Below, in pieces: positions 48,193-58,726 of a DNA stretch of 64,000 bases. The translations under genes were made by a program, and so were the position numbers. The notes below the pieces were generated by a model that saw only the letters and a list, made by a program, of their open reading frames with translations, ran no database searches and was not told the origin of the DNA. Within the stretch, counting starts at the first letter, position 1. The number at the start of each line of letters is the position of its first letter. The stretch comes from Pseudomonas botevensis (GTDB lineage Bacteria > Pseudomonadota > Gammaproteobacteria > Pseudomonadales > Pseudomonadaceae): positions 224,674 through 288,673 of the forward strand of contig NZ_JAHTKI010000009.1 of assembly GCF_019145475.1 (NCBI RefSeq), in the 5' to 3' direction.

Positions 48193-50115
48193 ATGCCAAC
48201 TATTACTCTTCCCGACGGCAGTCAACGTTCATTCGATCACCCGGTTTCCGTAGCCGAGGTCGCCGCATCCATCGGCGCGGGACTGGCGAAGGCCACCGTG
48301 GCCGGCAAGGTCAATGGCCAACTGGTCGACGCCTGCGACATCATCGACAGCGACGCGACGCTGCAAATCATCACGCCAAAGGATGAAGAGGGGCTGGAGA
48401 TCATTCGCCACTCTTGCGCTCACCTGGTTGGCCACGCGGTCAAGCAGCTGTACCCGACGGCCAAAATGGTCATCGGTCCGGTCATCGACGAAGGTTTCTA
48501 TTACGACATCGCCTATGAGCGTCCTTTCACTCCGGACGACATGGCCGCCATCGAACAGCGCATGCAGCAGCTGATCGACAAGGATTACGATGTCATCAAG
48601 AAGGTCACTCCGCGCGCCGAAGTGATTGAAGTGTTCAAGGCCCGTGGCGAAGACTACAAGCTGCGCCTGGTCGAGGACATGCCGAACGAACAGGCCATGG
48701 GCCTGTACTATCACGAAGAATACGTCGACATGTGCCGCGGTCCGCACGTGCCGAACACGCGTTTCCTGAAATCCTTCAAGCTGACCAAGCTGTCCGGTGC
48801 TTACTGGCGCGGCGATGCCAAGAACGAGCAACTGCAGCGCGTTTATGGCACGGCCTGGGCTGACAAGAAGCAATTGGCTGCCTACATCCAGCGCATCGAA
48901 GAAGCGGAAAAGCGCGATCACCGCAAGATCGGCAAGCGTCTGGGCCTGTTCCATACCCAGGAAGAAGCGCCGGGCATGGTGTTCTGGCACCCGAACGGCT
49001 GGACGTTGTATCAGGTACTCGAGCAGTACATGCGCAAGGTTCAGCGTGACAACGGCTACCTTGAGATCAAGACGCCGCAAGTCGTTGACCGTAGCCTGTG
49101 GGAAAAGTCCGGGCACTGGGCCAACTACGCCGACAACATGTTCACCACCGAGTCGGAAAGCCGCGACTACGCCATCAAGCCGATGAACTGCCCGTGCCAC
49201 GTGCAGGTGTTCAATCAGGGTCTGAAGAGCTACCGCGAGTTGCCGATGCGTCTGGCCGAGTTCGGTGCCTGCCACCGTAACGAGCCGTCGGGTGCTCTGC
49301 ACGGGATCATGCGCGTGCGCGCGTTCACTCAGGACGATGCCCATATCTTCTGCACCGAAGAGCAGATGCAGGCCGAATCCGCTGCGTTTATCAAGCTGAC
49401 GCTGGATGTCTACGCCGATTTCGGCTTCAAGGACATCGAGATGAAGCTGTCCACTCGTCCGGAAAAACGCGTGGGTTCCGACGAACTCTGGGATCGCGCC
49501 GAGGCTGCACTGGCCGCCGCCCTTGATAGCGCGGGCCTTCCGTACGATCTGCAGCCGGGCGAGGGTGCTTTCTACGGTCCGAAGATCGAGTTCTCGCTGA
49601 AAGATTGCCTCGGTCGTGTGTGGCAGTGTGGTACCCTGCAGCTCGATTTCAACCTGCCTATCCGTCTCGGCGCCGAATACGTCTCCGAAGACAACAGCCG
49701 CAAGCATCCTGTGATGTTGCACCGGGCGATCCTCGGTTCCTTCGAGCGTTTCGTCGGGATTCTGATCGAGCACTACGAAGGTGCATTCCCTGCTTGGCTG
49801 GCGCCAACCCAGGCAGTGGTCATGAATATCACTGATAAACAGGCAGATTTTGTCGCTCAGGTCGAAAAAACTCTCAACGAAAGCGGGTTTCGTGCCAAGT
49901 CTGACTTGAGAAATGAAAAGATCGGCTTTAAAATCCGCGAGCATACCTTGCTCAAGGTTCCCTATCTTTTGGTTATCGGAGATAAGGAAGTCGAGACGCA
50001 GACTGTCGCTGTGCGTACTCGTGAAGGTGCTGACCTGGGCTCGATGCCCGTCTCCCAGTTCACTGAGTTCCTCGCGCAAGCGGTTTCCCGGCGTGGTCGC
50101 CAAGATTCGGAGTAA
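48193..50115 (+). CDS. thrS: Threonyl-tRNA synthetase
   Basis: 640 residues. Order: TGS domain (1-62), editing domain (about 65-225, with [16 protein letters not shown] and a later HxxxH/Cys set), class II catalytic core (about 245-535, motif 2 in [26 protein letters not shown], zinc Cys in NCPCHVQVF) and anticodon domain (about 540-640). The ATG at 48193 follows AGGAGAGGAGG. A leader of about 220 bases contains two anticodon-like hairpins. It starts the thrS-infC-rpmI-rplT operon. Confidence 0.98.
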   Translation: MPTITLPDGSQRSFDHPVSVAEVAASIGAGLAKATVAGKVNGQLVDACDIIDSDATLQIITPKDEEGLEIIRHSCAHLVGHAVKQLYPTAKMVIGPVIDEGFYYDIAYERPFTPDDMAAIEQRMQQLIDKDYDVIKKVTPRAEVIEVFKARGEDYKLRLVEDMPNEQAMGLYYHEEYVDMCRGPHVPNTRFLKSFKLTKLSGAYWRGDAKNEQLQRVYGTAWADKKQLAAYIQRIEEAEKRDHRKIGKRLGLFHTQEEAPGMVFWHPNGWTLYQVLEQYMRKVQRDNGYLEIKTPQVVDRSLWEKSGHWANYADNMFTTESESRDYAIKPMNCPCHVQVFNQGLKSYRELPMRLAEFGACHRNEPSGALHGIMRVRAFTQDDAHIFCTEEQMQAESAAFIKLTLDVYADFGFKDIEMKLSTRPEKRVGSDELWDRAEAALAAALDSAGLPYDLQPGEGAFYGPKIEFSLKDCLGRVWQCGTLQLDFNLPIRLGAEYVSEDNSRKHPVMLHRAILGSFERFVGILIEHYEGAFPAWLAPTQAVVMNITDKQADFVAQVEKTLNESGFRAKSDLRNEKIGFKIREHTLLKVPYLLVIGDKEVETQTVAVRTREGADLGSMPVSQFTEFLAQAVSRRGRQDSE

Positions 50116-50666
50116 TTATTATTAAGCGTGAAATGAGACAAGATAAACGAACTGCACCGAAAGCCCCGATCAACGAGAATATCTCGGCACGCGAGGTTCG
50201 GTTAATTGGCGCTGACGGCGAGCAGATTGGCATCGTCTCGATTGATGAAGCGCTTCGTATTGCTGAAGAAGCCAAGCTTGATCTGGTAGAAATTTCCGCC
50301 GACGCAGTCCCACCGGTTTGCCGAGTGATGGACTACGGCAAATCGATCTTCGAAAAGAAGAAGCAGATTGCAGCGGCGAAGAAAAACCAGAAGCAGATTC
50401 AGGTAAAAGAAATCAAGTTTCGTCCAGGGACGGAGGAAGGGGATTACCAGGTAAAACTACGCAACCTGGTACGTTTCCTGAGTGACGGGGACAGGGCCAA
50501 GGTATCCTTGCGATTCCGCGGCCGTGAGATGGCCCACCAGGAGCTGGGGATGGAACTCCTCAAGCGGGTTGAAGCTGACCTGCAAGAGTACGGTTCGGTC
50601 GAACAGCATCCTAAGATGGAAGGACGCCAGCTGATCATGGTCATCGCCCCGAAAAAGAAGAAGTAA
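50115..50666 (+). CDS. infC: Translation initiation factor IF-3 (AUU start)
   Basis: About 183 residues. IF-3 keeps ribosomal subunits apart and checks the start codon. Three ATT codons in a row (50115, 50118, 50121) follow GGAG at 50109-50112, while the first ATG (50133) has no binding site at useful spacing. An AUU start is the known basis of IF-3 autocontrol in E. coli. I give 50115 by recalled family length, but spacing would favour 50118 or 50121. The body is typical ([38 protein letters not shown]). Confidence 0.93.
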   Translation: MIIKREMRQDKRTAPKAPINENISAREVRLIGADGEQIGIVSIDEALRIAEEAKLDLVEISADAVPPVCRVMDYGKSIFEKKKQIAAAKKNQKQIQVKEIKFRPGTEEGDYQVKLRNLVRFLSDGDRAKVSLRFRGREMAHQELGMELLKRVEADLQEYGSVEQHPKMEGRQLIMVIAPKKKK

Positions 50667-50726
50667 TCAACAGGGCACGGCAGGCCTTCTGATTATGTTT
50701 ATCAACTGAATGCGGAGTATCCGAAC

Positions 50727-50921
50727 ATGCCAAAGATGAAAACCAAAAGTGGTGCTGCTAAGCGGTTTCTGAAAACTGCTAACGGTATCAAGCACAAGCA
50801 CGCTTTCAAGAGCCACATCCTGACCAAAATGTCGACCAAGCGTAAGCGTCAACTGCGCGGTAGCAGCTTGCTGCATCCGTCTGACGTGGCAAAAGTCGAG
50901 CGCATGCTGCGCCTTCGTTAA
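50727..50921 (+). CDS. rpmI: 50S ribosomal protein L35
   Basis: 64 residues, very basic, starting [16 protein letters not shown] and ending [15 protein letters not shown]. It follows infC by 60 bases in the standard operon. Confidence 0.98.
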   Translation: MPKMKTKSGAAKRFLKTANGIKHKHAFKSHILTKMSTKRKRQLRGSSLLHPSDVAKVERMLRLR

Positions 50922-50951
50922 TTTTTGGATCAAGAATAGAGGAAGTAACTC

Positions 50952-51308
50952 ATGGCTCGTGTAAAGCGTGGCGTCATTGCCCGTAAGCGTCACAAAAAAA
51001 TTCTGAAACTTGCTAAAGGCTACTACGGCGCGCGTTCCCGCGTATTCCGTGTTGCCAAGCAAGCGGTAATCAAGGCAGGCCAATACGCCTACCGTGACCG
51101 TCGTCAGAAAAAACGTCAGTTCCGCGCTCTGTGGATCGCTCGTATCAACGCTGGTGCTCGTATCAACGGTCTGTCCTACAGCCGTTTCATCGCCGGCCTG
51201 AAAAAAGCGTCCATCGAGATCGACCGTAAGGTTCTGGCTGATCTGGCAGTGAACGAAAAAGCGGCGTTTGCTGCGATTGTCGAGAAAGCTAAAGCCACCT
51301 TGGCTTAA
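50952..51308 (+). CDS. rplT: 50S ribosomal protein L20
   Basis: 118 residues, basic; [20 protein letters not shown] at the N-terminus and RIKGLSYSRF-type core ([17 protein letters not shown]). L20 helps start 50S assembly and in E. coli represses rpmI translation. AGAGGAAGTAACTC precedes the ATG. Confidence 0.98.
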   Translation: MARVKRGVIARKRHKKILKLAKGYYGARSRVFRVAKQAVIKAGQYAYRDRRQKKRQFRALWIARINAGARINGLSYSRFIAGLKKASIEIDRKVLADLAVNEKAAFAAIVEKAKATLA

Positions 51309-51363
51309 GTACCCCCGACAGTCACCCGGCCTCACCTGTGTGGGGTCTGGTGTTAAACGTCAT

Positions 51364-52434
<1,071 letters not shown>

Positions 52435-52460
52435 TCGTAACGAATTTTTAGGAGAGCAGG

Positions 52461-54839
52461 ATGAAATTCAGTGAACAATGGCTGCGTGGCTGGGTTAGCC
52501 CGCAGGTAGATCGCGACGAGCTGGTTGCCCGTCTGTCGATGGCCGGTCTTGAGGTCGATAGCGTAACGCCGGCCGCCGGTGAATTCAGTGGCGTGGTCGT
52601 GGGCGAGGTGCTGAGCACCGAGCAGCATCCGGACGCCGACAAGCTGCGTGTGTGTCAGGTCAGCAACGGCACGGAAACCTTCCAGGTGGTGTGCGGTGCG
52701 CCTAACGTGCGCCCGGGCCTGAAGATTCCGTTCGCCATGATCGGCGCCGAGCTGCCGGGCGACTTCAAGATCAAGAAAGCCAAGCTGCGGGGCGTCGAGT
52801 CCAACGGCATGCTGTGTTCGCAAGTCGAACTGCAGGTCGGTGAAGGCAACGACGGCTTGATGGAACTGCCGGCCGATGCGCCGGTAGGCGAGGATTTCCG
52901 CGTTTATCTGAGCCTGGATGACGCGAGCATCGAGGTGGACCTGACCCCGAACCGGGGCGACTGCCTGTCTCTGGCCGGTCTGGCCCGTGAAGTCGGCGCG
53001 CTGTACGCCGCTCCGGTCACCCGTCCTGTGGTGCTTGCGGTTCCTGCGGTGCATGACGAAGTGCGTTCCGTAGAAGTGCTGGCCCCGGCTGCATGCCCGC
53101 GTTATCTGGGTCGTGTCATCCGCAACGTCGATCTCTCCAAGCCGACGCCGCTTTGGATGGTCGAGCGCCTGCGCCGTGCCGAAGTGCGCAGCATCGACGC
53201 TGCCGTCGACATCACCAACTACGTGATGCTTGAACTTGGGCAGCCGCTGCACGCCTTCGATCTGGCGGAAATCAATGGCGGCATCCGTGTGCGCATGGCG
53301 GAAGAGGGCGAGAAGCTGGTATTGCTCGATGGCCAGGAAGTCAGCCTGCGTAGCGATACGCTGGTGATCGCCGACCACACTCGCGCGCTGGCGATTGCCG
53401 GTGTGATGGGCGGCGAGCACAGCGGTGTGTCCGCGACCACTCGTGATGTGTTCCTGGAGAGCGCATTTTTCGATCAGATCGCGGTAGCCGGCAAGGCCCG
53501 CTCTTATGGCCTGCACACCGATGCTTCGCACCGTTACGAGCGCGGCGTGGACTGGCAACTGGCCCGTGAAGCCATGGAGCGCGCCACTGGCCTGCTGCTG
53601 GAAATCACCGGCGGTGAAGCCGGCCCGATCATCGAGACGGTGAGCGAGCAGCATCTGCCGTCGATCGCACCGATTACGCTGCGTGCACAGCGCATCACTC
53701 AGATGTTGGGCATGGAAATGGATTCGGCCGACGTCGAGCGTCTGCTCGGTGCCTTGGGTCTGAATATTTCCGCTGATGGAGCAGGGCAGTGGCGCGTTGA
53801 AGTGCCAAGCCATCGCTTCGATATCAGCCTGGAAGTCGATCTGATCGAAGAGCTGGCCCGTCTGTACGGTTACAACCGTCTGCCGGTTCGTTATCCGCAA
53901 GCCCGTCTGGCACCGCAAGCCAAGGCAGAAGCCCGCAGCGATCTGCCGGAGCTGCGTCGCCTGCTGGTGGCACGCGGTTATCAGGAAGCGATCACTTACA
54001 GCTTCATCGATCCGAAGCAGTTCGAACTGTTCAGTCCTGGTGTCGAGCCACTGTTGCTGGCCAACCCGATCTCCAACGACATGGCCGCCATGCGTTCGTC
54101 GCTGTGGCCAGGTCTGGTCAAGGTGTTGCAGCACAACCTGAATCGTCAGCAGGACCGTGTCCGCCTGTTCGAGAGCGGCCTGCGCTTTGTTGGCCAGCTT
54201 GAAGGCCTGAAGCAAGAGCCGATGCTCGCCGGTGTCGTATGCGGCAGCCGCTTGCCGGAAGGCTGGGCACAAGGTCGCGATACTGTGGATTTCTTCGACG
54301 TCAAGGCGGACGTAGAGGCGGTATTGGGCTTCGCCGGTGCACTGGATTCGTTCACTTTCGTGCCGGGCAAACACCCTGCGCTGCACCCGGGTCAGACTGC
54401 GCGCATCGAGCGGGAAGGGCGTGAAGTCGGCTTCATCGGTGCCATCCACCCTGAGCTGTCGAAAGCCTTGGGTCTGGACCGTCCAGTGTTCGTTTTCGAG
54501 CTGGTTCTGGCTGAAGTGGCGCTCGGTAAAATGCCGAAATTCCATGAGTTGTCGCGCTTTCCTGAAGTGCGTCGTGACCTTGCACTGATCGCGCATAAAG
54601 ACGTCGCAGCCTCGGCTGTGCTGGACGTAATCCGTGAAAATGCAGGCGAATGGCTCACGGATCTCAGGCTGTTTGACGTGTATCAGGGTAAAGGTATTGA
54701 TCCTGATAGAAAAAGCCTTGCCGTCGGCTTGACCTGGCAGCATCCATCGCGCACTCTTAATGACGATGAGGTGAATTCGACGACGCAAAATATCCTCACC
54801 TCGCTCGAACAAAGGTTGAACGCCACGTTAAGGAAGTGA
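52461..54839 (+). CDS. pheT: Phenylalanyl-tRNA synthetase, beta subunit
   Basis: 792 residues. Order: tRNA-binding OB fold (about 40-150, VVVGEVLSTEQHPDADKLRV), B3/4 editing domain (about 210-385), B5 domain (about 400-475), catalytic-like core, and a C-terminal anticodon-binding FDX-ACB domain (about 700-790, PKFHELSRFPEVRRDLALI). GGAGAGCAGG precedes the ATG. ihfA follows after three bases. Confidence 0.98.
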   Translation: MKFSEQWLRGWVSPQVDRDELVARLSMAGLEVDSVTPAAGEFSGVVVGEVLSTEQHPDADKLRVCQVSNGTETFQVVCGAPNVRPGLKIPFAMIGAELPGDFKIKKAKLRGVESNGMLCSQVELQVGEGNDGLMELPADAPVGEDFRVYLSLDDASIEVDLTPNRGDCLSLAGLAREVGALYAAPVTRPVVLAVPAVHDEVRSVEVLAPAACPRYLGRVIRNVDLSKPTPLWMVERLRRAEVRSIDAAVDITNYVMLELGQPLHAFDLAEINGGIRVRMAEEGEKLVLLDGQEVSLRSDTLVIADHTRALAIAGVMGGEHSGVSATTRDVFLESAFFDQIAVAGKARSYGLHTDASHRYERGVDWQLAREAMERATGLLLEITGGEAGPIIETVSEQHLPSIAPITLRAQRITQMLGMEMDSADVERLLGALGLNISADGAGQWRVEVPSHRFDISLEVDLIEELARLYGYNRLPVRYPQARLAPQAKAEARSDLPELRRLLVARGYQEAITYSFIDPKQFELFSPGVEPLLLANPISNDMAAMRSSLWPGLVKVLQHNLNRQQDRVRLFESGLRFVGQLEGLKQEPMLAGVVCGSRLPEGWAQGRDTVDFFDVKADVEAVLGFAGALDSFTFVPGKHPALHPGQTARIEREGREVGFIGAIHPELSKALGLDRPVFVFELVLAEVALGKMPKFHELSRFPEVRRDLALIAHKDVAASAVLDVIRENAGEWLTDLRLFDVYQGKGIDPDRKSLAVGLTWQHPSRTLNDDEVNSTTQNILTSLEQRLNATLRK

Positions 54840-54842
54840 CGT

Positions 54843-55145
54843 ATGGGGGCTTTGACGAAAGCTGAGATGGCGGAACGTCTGTATGAAGAGCTGGGCCTGA
54901 ACAAGCGGGAAGCCAAGGAATTGGTCGAACTGTTTTTCGAGGAAATCAGGCACGCTCTTGAAGACAACGAGCAGGTCAAATTGTCCGGTTTCGGCAATTT
55001 CGACCTTCGGGACAAACGCCAGCGGCCTGGCCGCAACCCGAAAACGGGGGAAGAAATCCCGATCACGGCTCGCCGTGTGGTCACCTTTCGTCCAGGGCAG
55101 AAGTTGAAGGCCCGAGTTGAGGCTTATGCTGGAACCAAGTCATAA
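54843..55145 (+). CDS. ihfA: Integration host factor, alpha subunit
   Basis: 100 residues. It bends DNA together with IhfB and serves sigma-54 promoters and phage recombination. It has the HU/IHF fold with the conserved arm [21 protein letters not shown] and the start [20 protein letters not shown]. It closes the pheST transcript, as in other gamma-proteobacteria, and overlaps the MerR-like gene by 20 bases. Confidence 0.98.
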   Translation: MGALTKAEMAERLYEELGLNKREAKELVELFFEEIRHALEDNEQVKLSGFGNFDLRDKRQRPGRNPKTGEEIPITARRVVTFRPGQKLKARVEAYAGTKS

Positions 55146-55482
55146 CGACGAACTGCCCGTCATCCCGGGCAAACGCTACTTCACCATCGGTGAAGTGAGC
55201 GAGCTGTGTGCGGTAAAACCACATGTGCTGCGCTACTGGGAGCAGGAGTTTCCTCAGCTCAACCCCGTCAAACGCCGCGGGAACCGCCGGTATTATCAGC
55301 GCCAGGACGTGCTGATGATCCGGCAGATCCGCGCGCTCCTTTACGATCAGGGTTTCACCATCGGTGGCGCGCGTCTGCGCTTGTCCGGTGACGAGGCCAA
55401 AGATGACACCACCCAGTACAAACAAATGATCCGCCAGATGATTGCGGAGCTTGAGGATGTGCTGGTGGTTCTCAAGAAATAA
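55126..55482 (+). CDS. MerR-family transcriptional regulator
   Basis: 118 residues. The MerR winged helix covers about 15-85 ([28 protein letters not shown], then [34 protein letters not shown]), followed by a short dimerisation helix ([19 protein letters not shown]) and no effector domain or metal Cys. The ATG at 55126 has GAGG upstream, inside ihfA. This small MerR-like gene is a standard neighbour of ihfA in gamma-proteobacteria; its targets are unknown. Confidence 0.93.
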   Translation: MLEPSHNDELPVIPGKRYFTIGEVSELCAVKPHVLRYWEQEFPQLNPVKRRGNRRYYQRQDVLMIRQIRALLYDQGFTIGGARLRLSGDEAKDDTTQYKQMIRQMIAELEDVLVVLKK

Positions 55483-55572
55483 AAAGCAGCCTTTAAATAC
55501 TTCCAGTTTTCAAAAGCTTGCGATATATTCTTGAGCGTTCTTCGAGGTTGAAGAACAGGTTTCACGCCTAGT

Positions 55573-55649
55573 CGGGGCGTAGCGCAGTCCGGTAGCGCAC
55601 TAGCATGGGGTGCTAGGGGTCGAGTGTTCGAATCACTCCGTCCCGACCA
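55573..55649 (+). tRNA. tRNA-Pro (GGG anticodon), prophage integration target
   Basis: A 77-base cloverleaf: acceptor CGGGGCG/CGTCCCG (one G-U pair), anticodon stem CTAGC/GCTAG with loop ATGGGGT, T-loop GTTCGAATC, and encoded CCA. The integrase gene lies 90 bases beyond its 3' end. Confidence 0.96.
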
Positions 55650-55663
55650 TTATTCCTGAGTAA

Positions 55664-55676
55664 AATCAGACACTTA
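55664..55676 (+). promoter_or_regulatory. IHF-like site in the attachment region
   Basis: AATCAGACACTTA matches the IHF consensus WATCAANNNNTTR with one mismatch (G for A). It lies between the tRNA 3' end and the direct repeats at 55709. Confidence 0.5.
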
Positions 55677-55677
55677 G

Positions 55678-55703
55678 GCCGATCAGCCAGATCGGCTTTT
55701 TTG
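55678..55703 (+). terminator. Terminator of tRNA-Pro
   Basis: GCCGATC and GATCGGC form a 7-bp stem around AGCCA, followed by TTTTTT. Confidence 0.88.
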
Positions 55704-55708
55704 TGCCT

Positions 55709-55739
55709 GCGCAAAACCCGCGCAAAACTGGCGCAAAAC
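55709..55739. repeat. Three 11-bp-phased direct repeats (candidate integrase arm sites)
   Basis: GCGCAAAAC starts at 55709, 55720 and 55731, exactly 11 bases apart, just before the int stop codon. Position and phasing resemble the P' arm-type Int sites of lambda-like phages. Confidence 0.6.
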
Positions 55740-56854
55740 TACCCGGTGATTTCGCTGATATTCAGGTCCGGAATTGCCTCGGACCAGACGATTTCCGCAT
55801 GGTCCCGCTGGTAGTTTTTGGTCATGCTCTCGCTGGCGTGCCCGGCGATCTTCTGCCCATCCTTCCCTGCTTTCTGATACAGGTGGAGCGATAGCGCCCG
55901 CACTTCGTGGAAGCCCGGCATTTCCTCCTCCTTCCATCCTTTGTAACAACCCGCCGCTTCTCGAGCTTCTTTGAAGGCCCGCGTCAAATACCGCTCTTCG
56001 ACCTGCGTCCAGTGATCCTTCGTCTCTGCCTGTTTCTGTTTCTTGCGATCAGGCCGGCGGTGGATCAGGTACGGAGAGACGATGTCATCCCGGCACCGGC
56101 TGATCACAGCCTGGAGCTCATTGGTCACTTTGAACCGTATCCATGCCGCATCACTGGCCTTGGCCGTCTTCTGCTGTACCACATACAGAAACCCTTCCCG
56201 AACCCCGTCGAATCGCATGTTGAGGATGTCGGTGCGGCGCTGCGCTGTGATCAGCGCCAAGTCGATTGCGTTCTGCAGCCACTCCGGCGACTTCTCCCTG
56301 ATGGCTTTCAACCCCTCGATGGTGTGCCGTTTGCGCTGCTTCTTCTCGATCCGGTTAATCGTGCTGGCGGCCGGGTTGTCCGGGCATAGGCCCTTCGCCG
56401 CCGCGTGGTTGAAGATATCGATCAGCAAGGCCCGGCACTGGTTGGCCGTCCGTGGTGTGAGGGCGTCCAGCATTTCCGCGATCATGCGGATTGTGATCTG
56501 GTCGGCCGCTTTGCCTTCGAACTTCTTTCGGAAACGGCGGAAGTGGACGGCGTATAGCCCGAGCGTGCCCTTGGCCAGTTCGCGCGGCGGCAGTACATCG
56601 CGCTCGTATATGTCCAGGAAGCCGACGAACGATTCGGATGTGCTGCCCATTACGGCGCCGATCAGGTCAGCGCCGCGCATGAACTCCAAGTTCAACTGCT
56701 TCGCAGCATCGATCGCTTTAATTCGATCAGAGCCGAACTGGAACCACTTACCGTCGGTAGGCCGGCGGTAGCGATAGGTCGAGCGCCGCGAATCGAAGTA
56801 CAGGTTCTGCGGGAGGCTCTTGTTCGCCTTGTTGCGCGGCCGTGGGACCATCAT
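55739..56854 (-). CDS. int: Phage tyrosine-recombinase integrase
   Basis: 371 residues. An N-terminal arm-binding domain (about 1-75, FDSRRSTYRYRRPTDGKWFQFG), a core-binding domain (about 75-175) and a catalytic domain (about 180-365). Catalytic residues visible: Arg in ALITAQRRTDILNMRF, the HxxR box in FHEVRALSLHLY, His in IAGHASESMTKNY and the nucleophilic Tyr of the same motif. The gene reads toward the tRNA-Pro gene, which its recombination site adjoins. The xis-like gene overlaps its start by four bases. Confidence 0.95.
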   Translation of the reverse strand: MMVPRPRNKANKSLPQNLYFDSRRSTYRYRRPTDGKWFQFGSDRIKAIDAAKQLNLEFMRGADLIGAVMGSTSESFVGFLDIYERDVLPPRELAKGTLGLYAVHFRRFRKKFEGKAADQITIRMIAEMLDALTPRTANQCRALLIDIFNHAAAKGLCPDNPAASTINRIEKKQRKRHTIEGLKAIREKSPEWLQNAIDLALITAQRRTDILNMRFDGVREGFLYVVQQKTAKASDAAWIRFKVTNELQAVISRCRDDIVSPYLIHRRPDRKKQKQAETKDHWTQVEERYLTRAFKEAREAAGCYKGWKEEEMPGFHEVRALSLHLYQKAGKDGQKIAGHASESMTKNYQRDHAEIVWSEAIPDLNISEITG

Positions 56855-57063
56855 GCAGCTCCTTTCAATACCATTGCGACCAGGTCGTTCCCTGCCGACT
56901 TGCTGAACGCCGTCCAGTCAACGTACCAGAGTTTTCCGATCTGCTCGCCGGGCACCTGGCCGTTCCGGATGTAGTTGCGGATCGCTTGTGGGCACGGAGG
57001 CGTGCCGTTCTCGCCCCAGCGACGGCGCTGGAACTCACTGATCTTGATCAGTTCTTTTTTCAT
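56851..57063 (-). CDS. Excisionase-like small DNA-binding protein
   Basis: 70 residues, basic, starting MKKELIKISEFQRRRWG with a winged-helix-like region (PPCPQAIRNYIRNGQVPGEQIGKLWYVDW) as in phage Xis/AlpA-type proteins. It overlaps the integrase start (ATGA), so the two are coupled. The ATG at 57063 has GGAG upstream. It likely directs excision. Confidence 0.85.
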   Translation of the reverse strand: MKKELIKISEFQRRRWGENGTPPCPQAIRNYIRNGQVPGEQIGKLWYVDWTAFSKSAGNDLVAMVLKGAA

Positions 57064-57098
57064 GGGGGAGTCTCCACGCCGCCGGCGGCGGCAGAAGG

Positions 57099-57254
57099 TT
57101 ATTGAAGGGGCACGCTGTCCAGCCCAGGGGCGACAGTTCGTGCCTGTTGTTCGTTTCGGAAGGACATGTACTGGATAATCCCGCCGCAATCAGCGGTAAC
57201 CCACCAGAGCCCGAAGAGTTTGTGCGGGCCCTTGATGATCTTCGTGATGGTCAT
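57099..57254 (-). CDS. Hypothetical phage protein (51 aa)
   Basis: 51 residues, starting MTITKIIKGPHKLFGLWWVT and ending RTVAPGLDSVPLQ. No family recognised. A strong AAGGAAG precedes the ATG at 57254. It belongs to the minus-strand early group between xis and the YubB-like gene. Confidence 0.7.
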   Translation of the reverse strand: MTITKIIKGPHKLFGLWWVTADCGGIIQYMSFRNEQQARTVAPGLDSVPLQ

Positions 57255-57313
57255 GGCGCACTTCCTTGCCCGGGTGGGCGGTGCCGCGCGGGGCGGCAGA
57301 AGGTGGTGATGGG

Positions 57314-57961
57314 TTATTCGTCGTCTTCGTTTTCTTCCCAGCCTTTGAGTTCTCGCGCCCAGGCAGTCCACTGCTGGCGCTGTTCTTCGCGCATTTCATC
57401 CCAGCGCCCGGCCACCTCCGATGAAACGGCCTCCCCAGCCTTGAGCCTCACGGTCCCGCAATTGCTGCCGAGGTCTTCGTCCGCATAACGAACAGTGATT
57501 TCGTCATCAGGGTGGAGCCTCGAAAGCTCCATCAGGACCGGGAGAGGGCACGACCAGGCGGTATCGAATGAAAGCTCGCCTGCATCCAGGTCGATCGCCT
57601 GGTCGTAAGCATTCCACTTTGTGCCCCAGACATCGCGGGCGAAGTCGAGCGAGTGGAAGTGCCCGGACGATCGCTTGTTGCGCAGCATTTGGATGAACTG
57701 CTCGAAGCACTCTTCGCTTAGCTGCAGCACGTTGGCTTCTGCGCGGTTACGCCGCTCAAGTCCTGCAATCAGGGGATTATCGTGAAGAGGTTGAGCGGTG
57801 ATAGTTACTGCCGCAGTCTCGGCTTGTCCGCTGATCCCGCCCCAAGGGAACACCCCGCGAAAAGGAAGGATGGTGCTGAAGTCGATTTTGCCGCTTTCGT
57901 TGATCAGCACCTTTAGGACGTGGGCAGGAGCGCTCACCTTGTTGGTCACATGGTTTGGCAT
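57314..57961 (-). CDS. YubB/Api92-like phage protein (DUF1281)
   Basis: 215 residues. The N-terminus PNHVTNKVSAPAHVLKVLI with FSTILPFRG, and the later DFARDVWGTKWNAYD and FDTAWSCPLPVLMELSRLHP, fit the DUF1281/YubB ferredoxin-like family found in phages and conjugative elements. Function unknown. The ATG at 57961 is the family start. The C-terminus is very acidic (KGWEENEDDE). Confidence 0.8.
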   Translation of the reverse strand: MPNHVTNKVSAPAHVLKVLINESGKIDFSTILPFRGVFPWGGISGQAETAAVTITAQPLHDNPLIAGLERRNRAEANVLQLSEECFEQFIQMLRNKRSSGHFHSLDFARDVWGTKWNAYDQAIDLDAGELSFDTAWSCPLPVLMELSRLHPDDEITVRYADEDLGSNCGTVRLKAGEAVSSEVAGRWDEMREEQRQQWTAWARELKGWEENEDDE

Positions 57962-58057
57962 GGCAATAGAATTCCTCGCCCGCCGTACACCGGCAGGCTG
58001 TTGAGTTGAAAAAAGGTCTACGGTTATGGCTTCAATGCCAAAGTTTTGGGGTGAGCA

Positions 58058-58252
58058 ATGCGTGAAACACTGGAAGTCGAGTTCGAAGGGAAGACGCACA
58101 AAGTTTCGTATTCCGTAGATAAACGGATGGTCACGGTATGGGCTGCAACCTTGTCAAAATCCACGCAGGTTGGCGGGTCTCCACCTGAAACAATTGCCCG
58201 AATAATCGCGAAAGAGTTGCTGGCGGAAGCAAAGCAGCAGGGCTTGTTGTAG
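58058..58252 (+). CDS. Hypothetical phage protein (64 aa)
   Basis: 64 residues, plus strand, divergent from the YubB-like gene with a 96-base gap. It starts MRETLEVEFEGKTHKVSYSV (beta-rich), then KSTQVGGSPPETIARIIAKEL (helical). GGGGTGAGCA lies upstream. It is convergent with the NinX-like gene by seven bases. No family recognised. Confidence 0.7.
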   Translation: MRETLEVEFEGKTHKVSYSVDKRMVTVWAATLSKSTQVGGSPPETIARIIAKELLAEAKQQGLL

Positions 58253-58259
58253 GGTTGGC

Positions 58260-58577
58260 TCACCGCTGGACGAGTTCGGCGGGGACCTTCACAGCGCCGC
58301 CGCGTTTGGCGAAGACCACGGCCCGGAACACGGCGATTGGTCGGGTTTCGCCGGTTACCCGGTTGAACGGATCGTTCGTCGCGTCGGCCAGCCACGGGTG
58401 CCGGTGACCGACATCGACCCAGACGCCGTACTTCTCGATCAGCTGCTCGGCGTCGGGCGGGGCGAAGAGATCCATCTGGCCGGCGACGGGCTGCTGGTCA
58501 CCCTCGATCGCGTTGATTACCCAGTTCAGCGCCGGGCCGGCCAGTTCATCGGTGCGGACGCTGACCATGCGGCTCAT
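58260..58577 (-). CDS. NinX-like phage protein (DUF2591)
   Basis: 105 residues. VSVRTDELAGPALNWVINAIEG at the N-terminus and GVWVDVGHRHPWLAD, NDPFNRVTGETRPIAVFRAV match the NinX/DUF2591 family of phage accessory proteins. The ATG at 58577 overlaps the upstream stop (ATGA). Function unknown. Confidence 0.82.
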   Translation of the reverse strand: MSRMVSVRTDELAGPALNWVINAIEGDQQPVAGQMDLFAPPDAEQLIEKYGVWVDVGHRHPWLADATNDPFNRVTGETRPIAVFRAVVFAKRGGAVKVPAELVQR

Positions 58578-58726
58578 GGCTGTCGCCGCCGGAAGTCGGT
58601 GCAGCGCACGATCACCGTCTGCCCGTCGCGGGAGAGCGGCGGCATCGCGCTGAAGGGAAGGTGGCTGCAATTTTGGTGGGCATGGGCACAGGTCGCGCAC
58701 ATGCCGCCTTTGGGTTGGTGGTTCAT
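58574..58726 (-). CDS. Small Cys-rich phage protein (50 aa)
   Basis: 50 residues, starting MNHQPKGGMCATCAHAHQNC and ending FRRRQP. Cys at 10, 13, 20 and 42 could bind zinc. The start overlaps the stop of the tiny frame upstream (TGATG), and the stop overlaps the NinX-like start (ATGA), so it sits in a chain of coupled genes. Confidence 0.72.
   Translation of the reverse strand: MNHQPKGGMCATCAHAHQNCSHLPFSAMPPLSRDGQTVIVRCTDFRRRQP

Noticed and set aside
48229..50103. A 624-codon minus-strand frame opposite thrS
   Set aside because: Antisense shadow of thrS with no family features.
50133..50666. infC starting at the first ATG
   Set aside because: No ribosome binding site at useful spacing; the ATT codons just upstream have one, and IF-3 genes are known for AUU starts.
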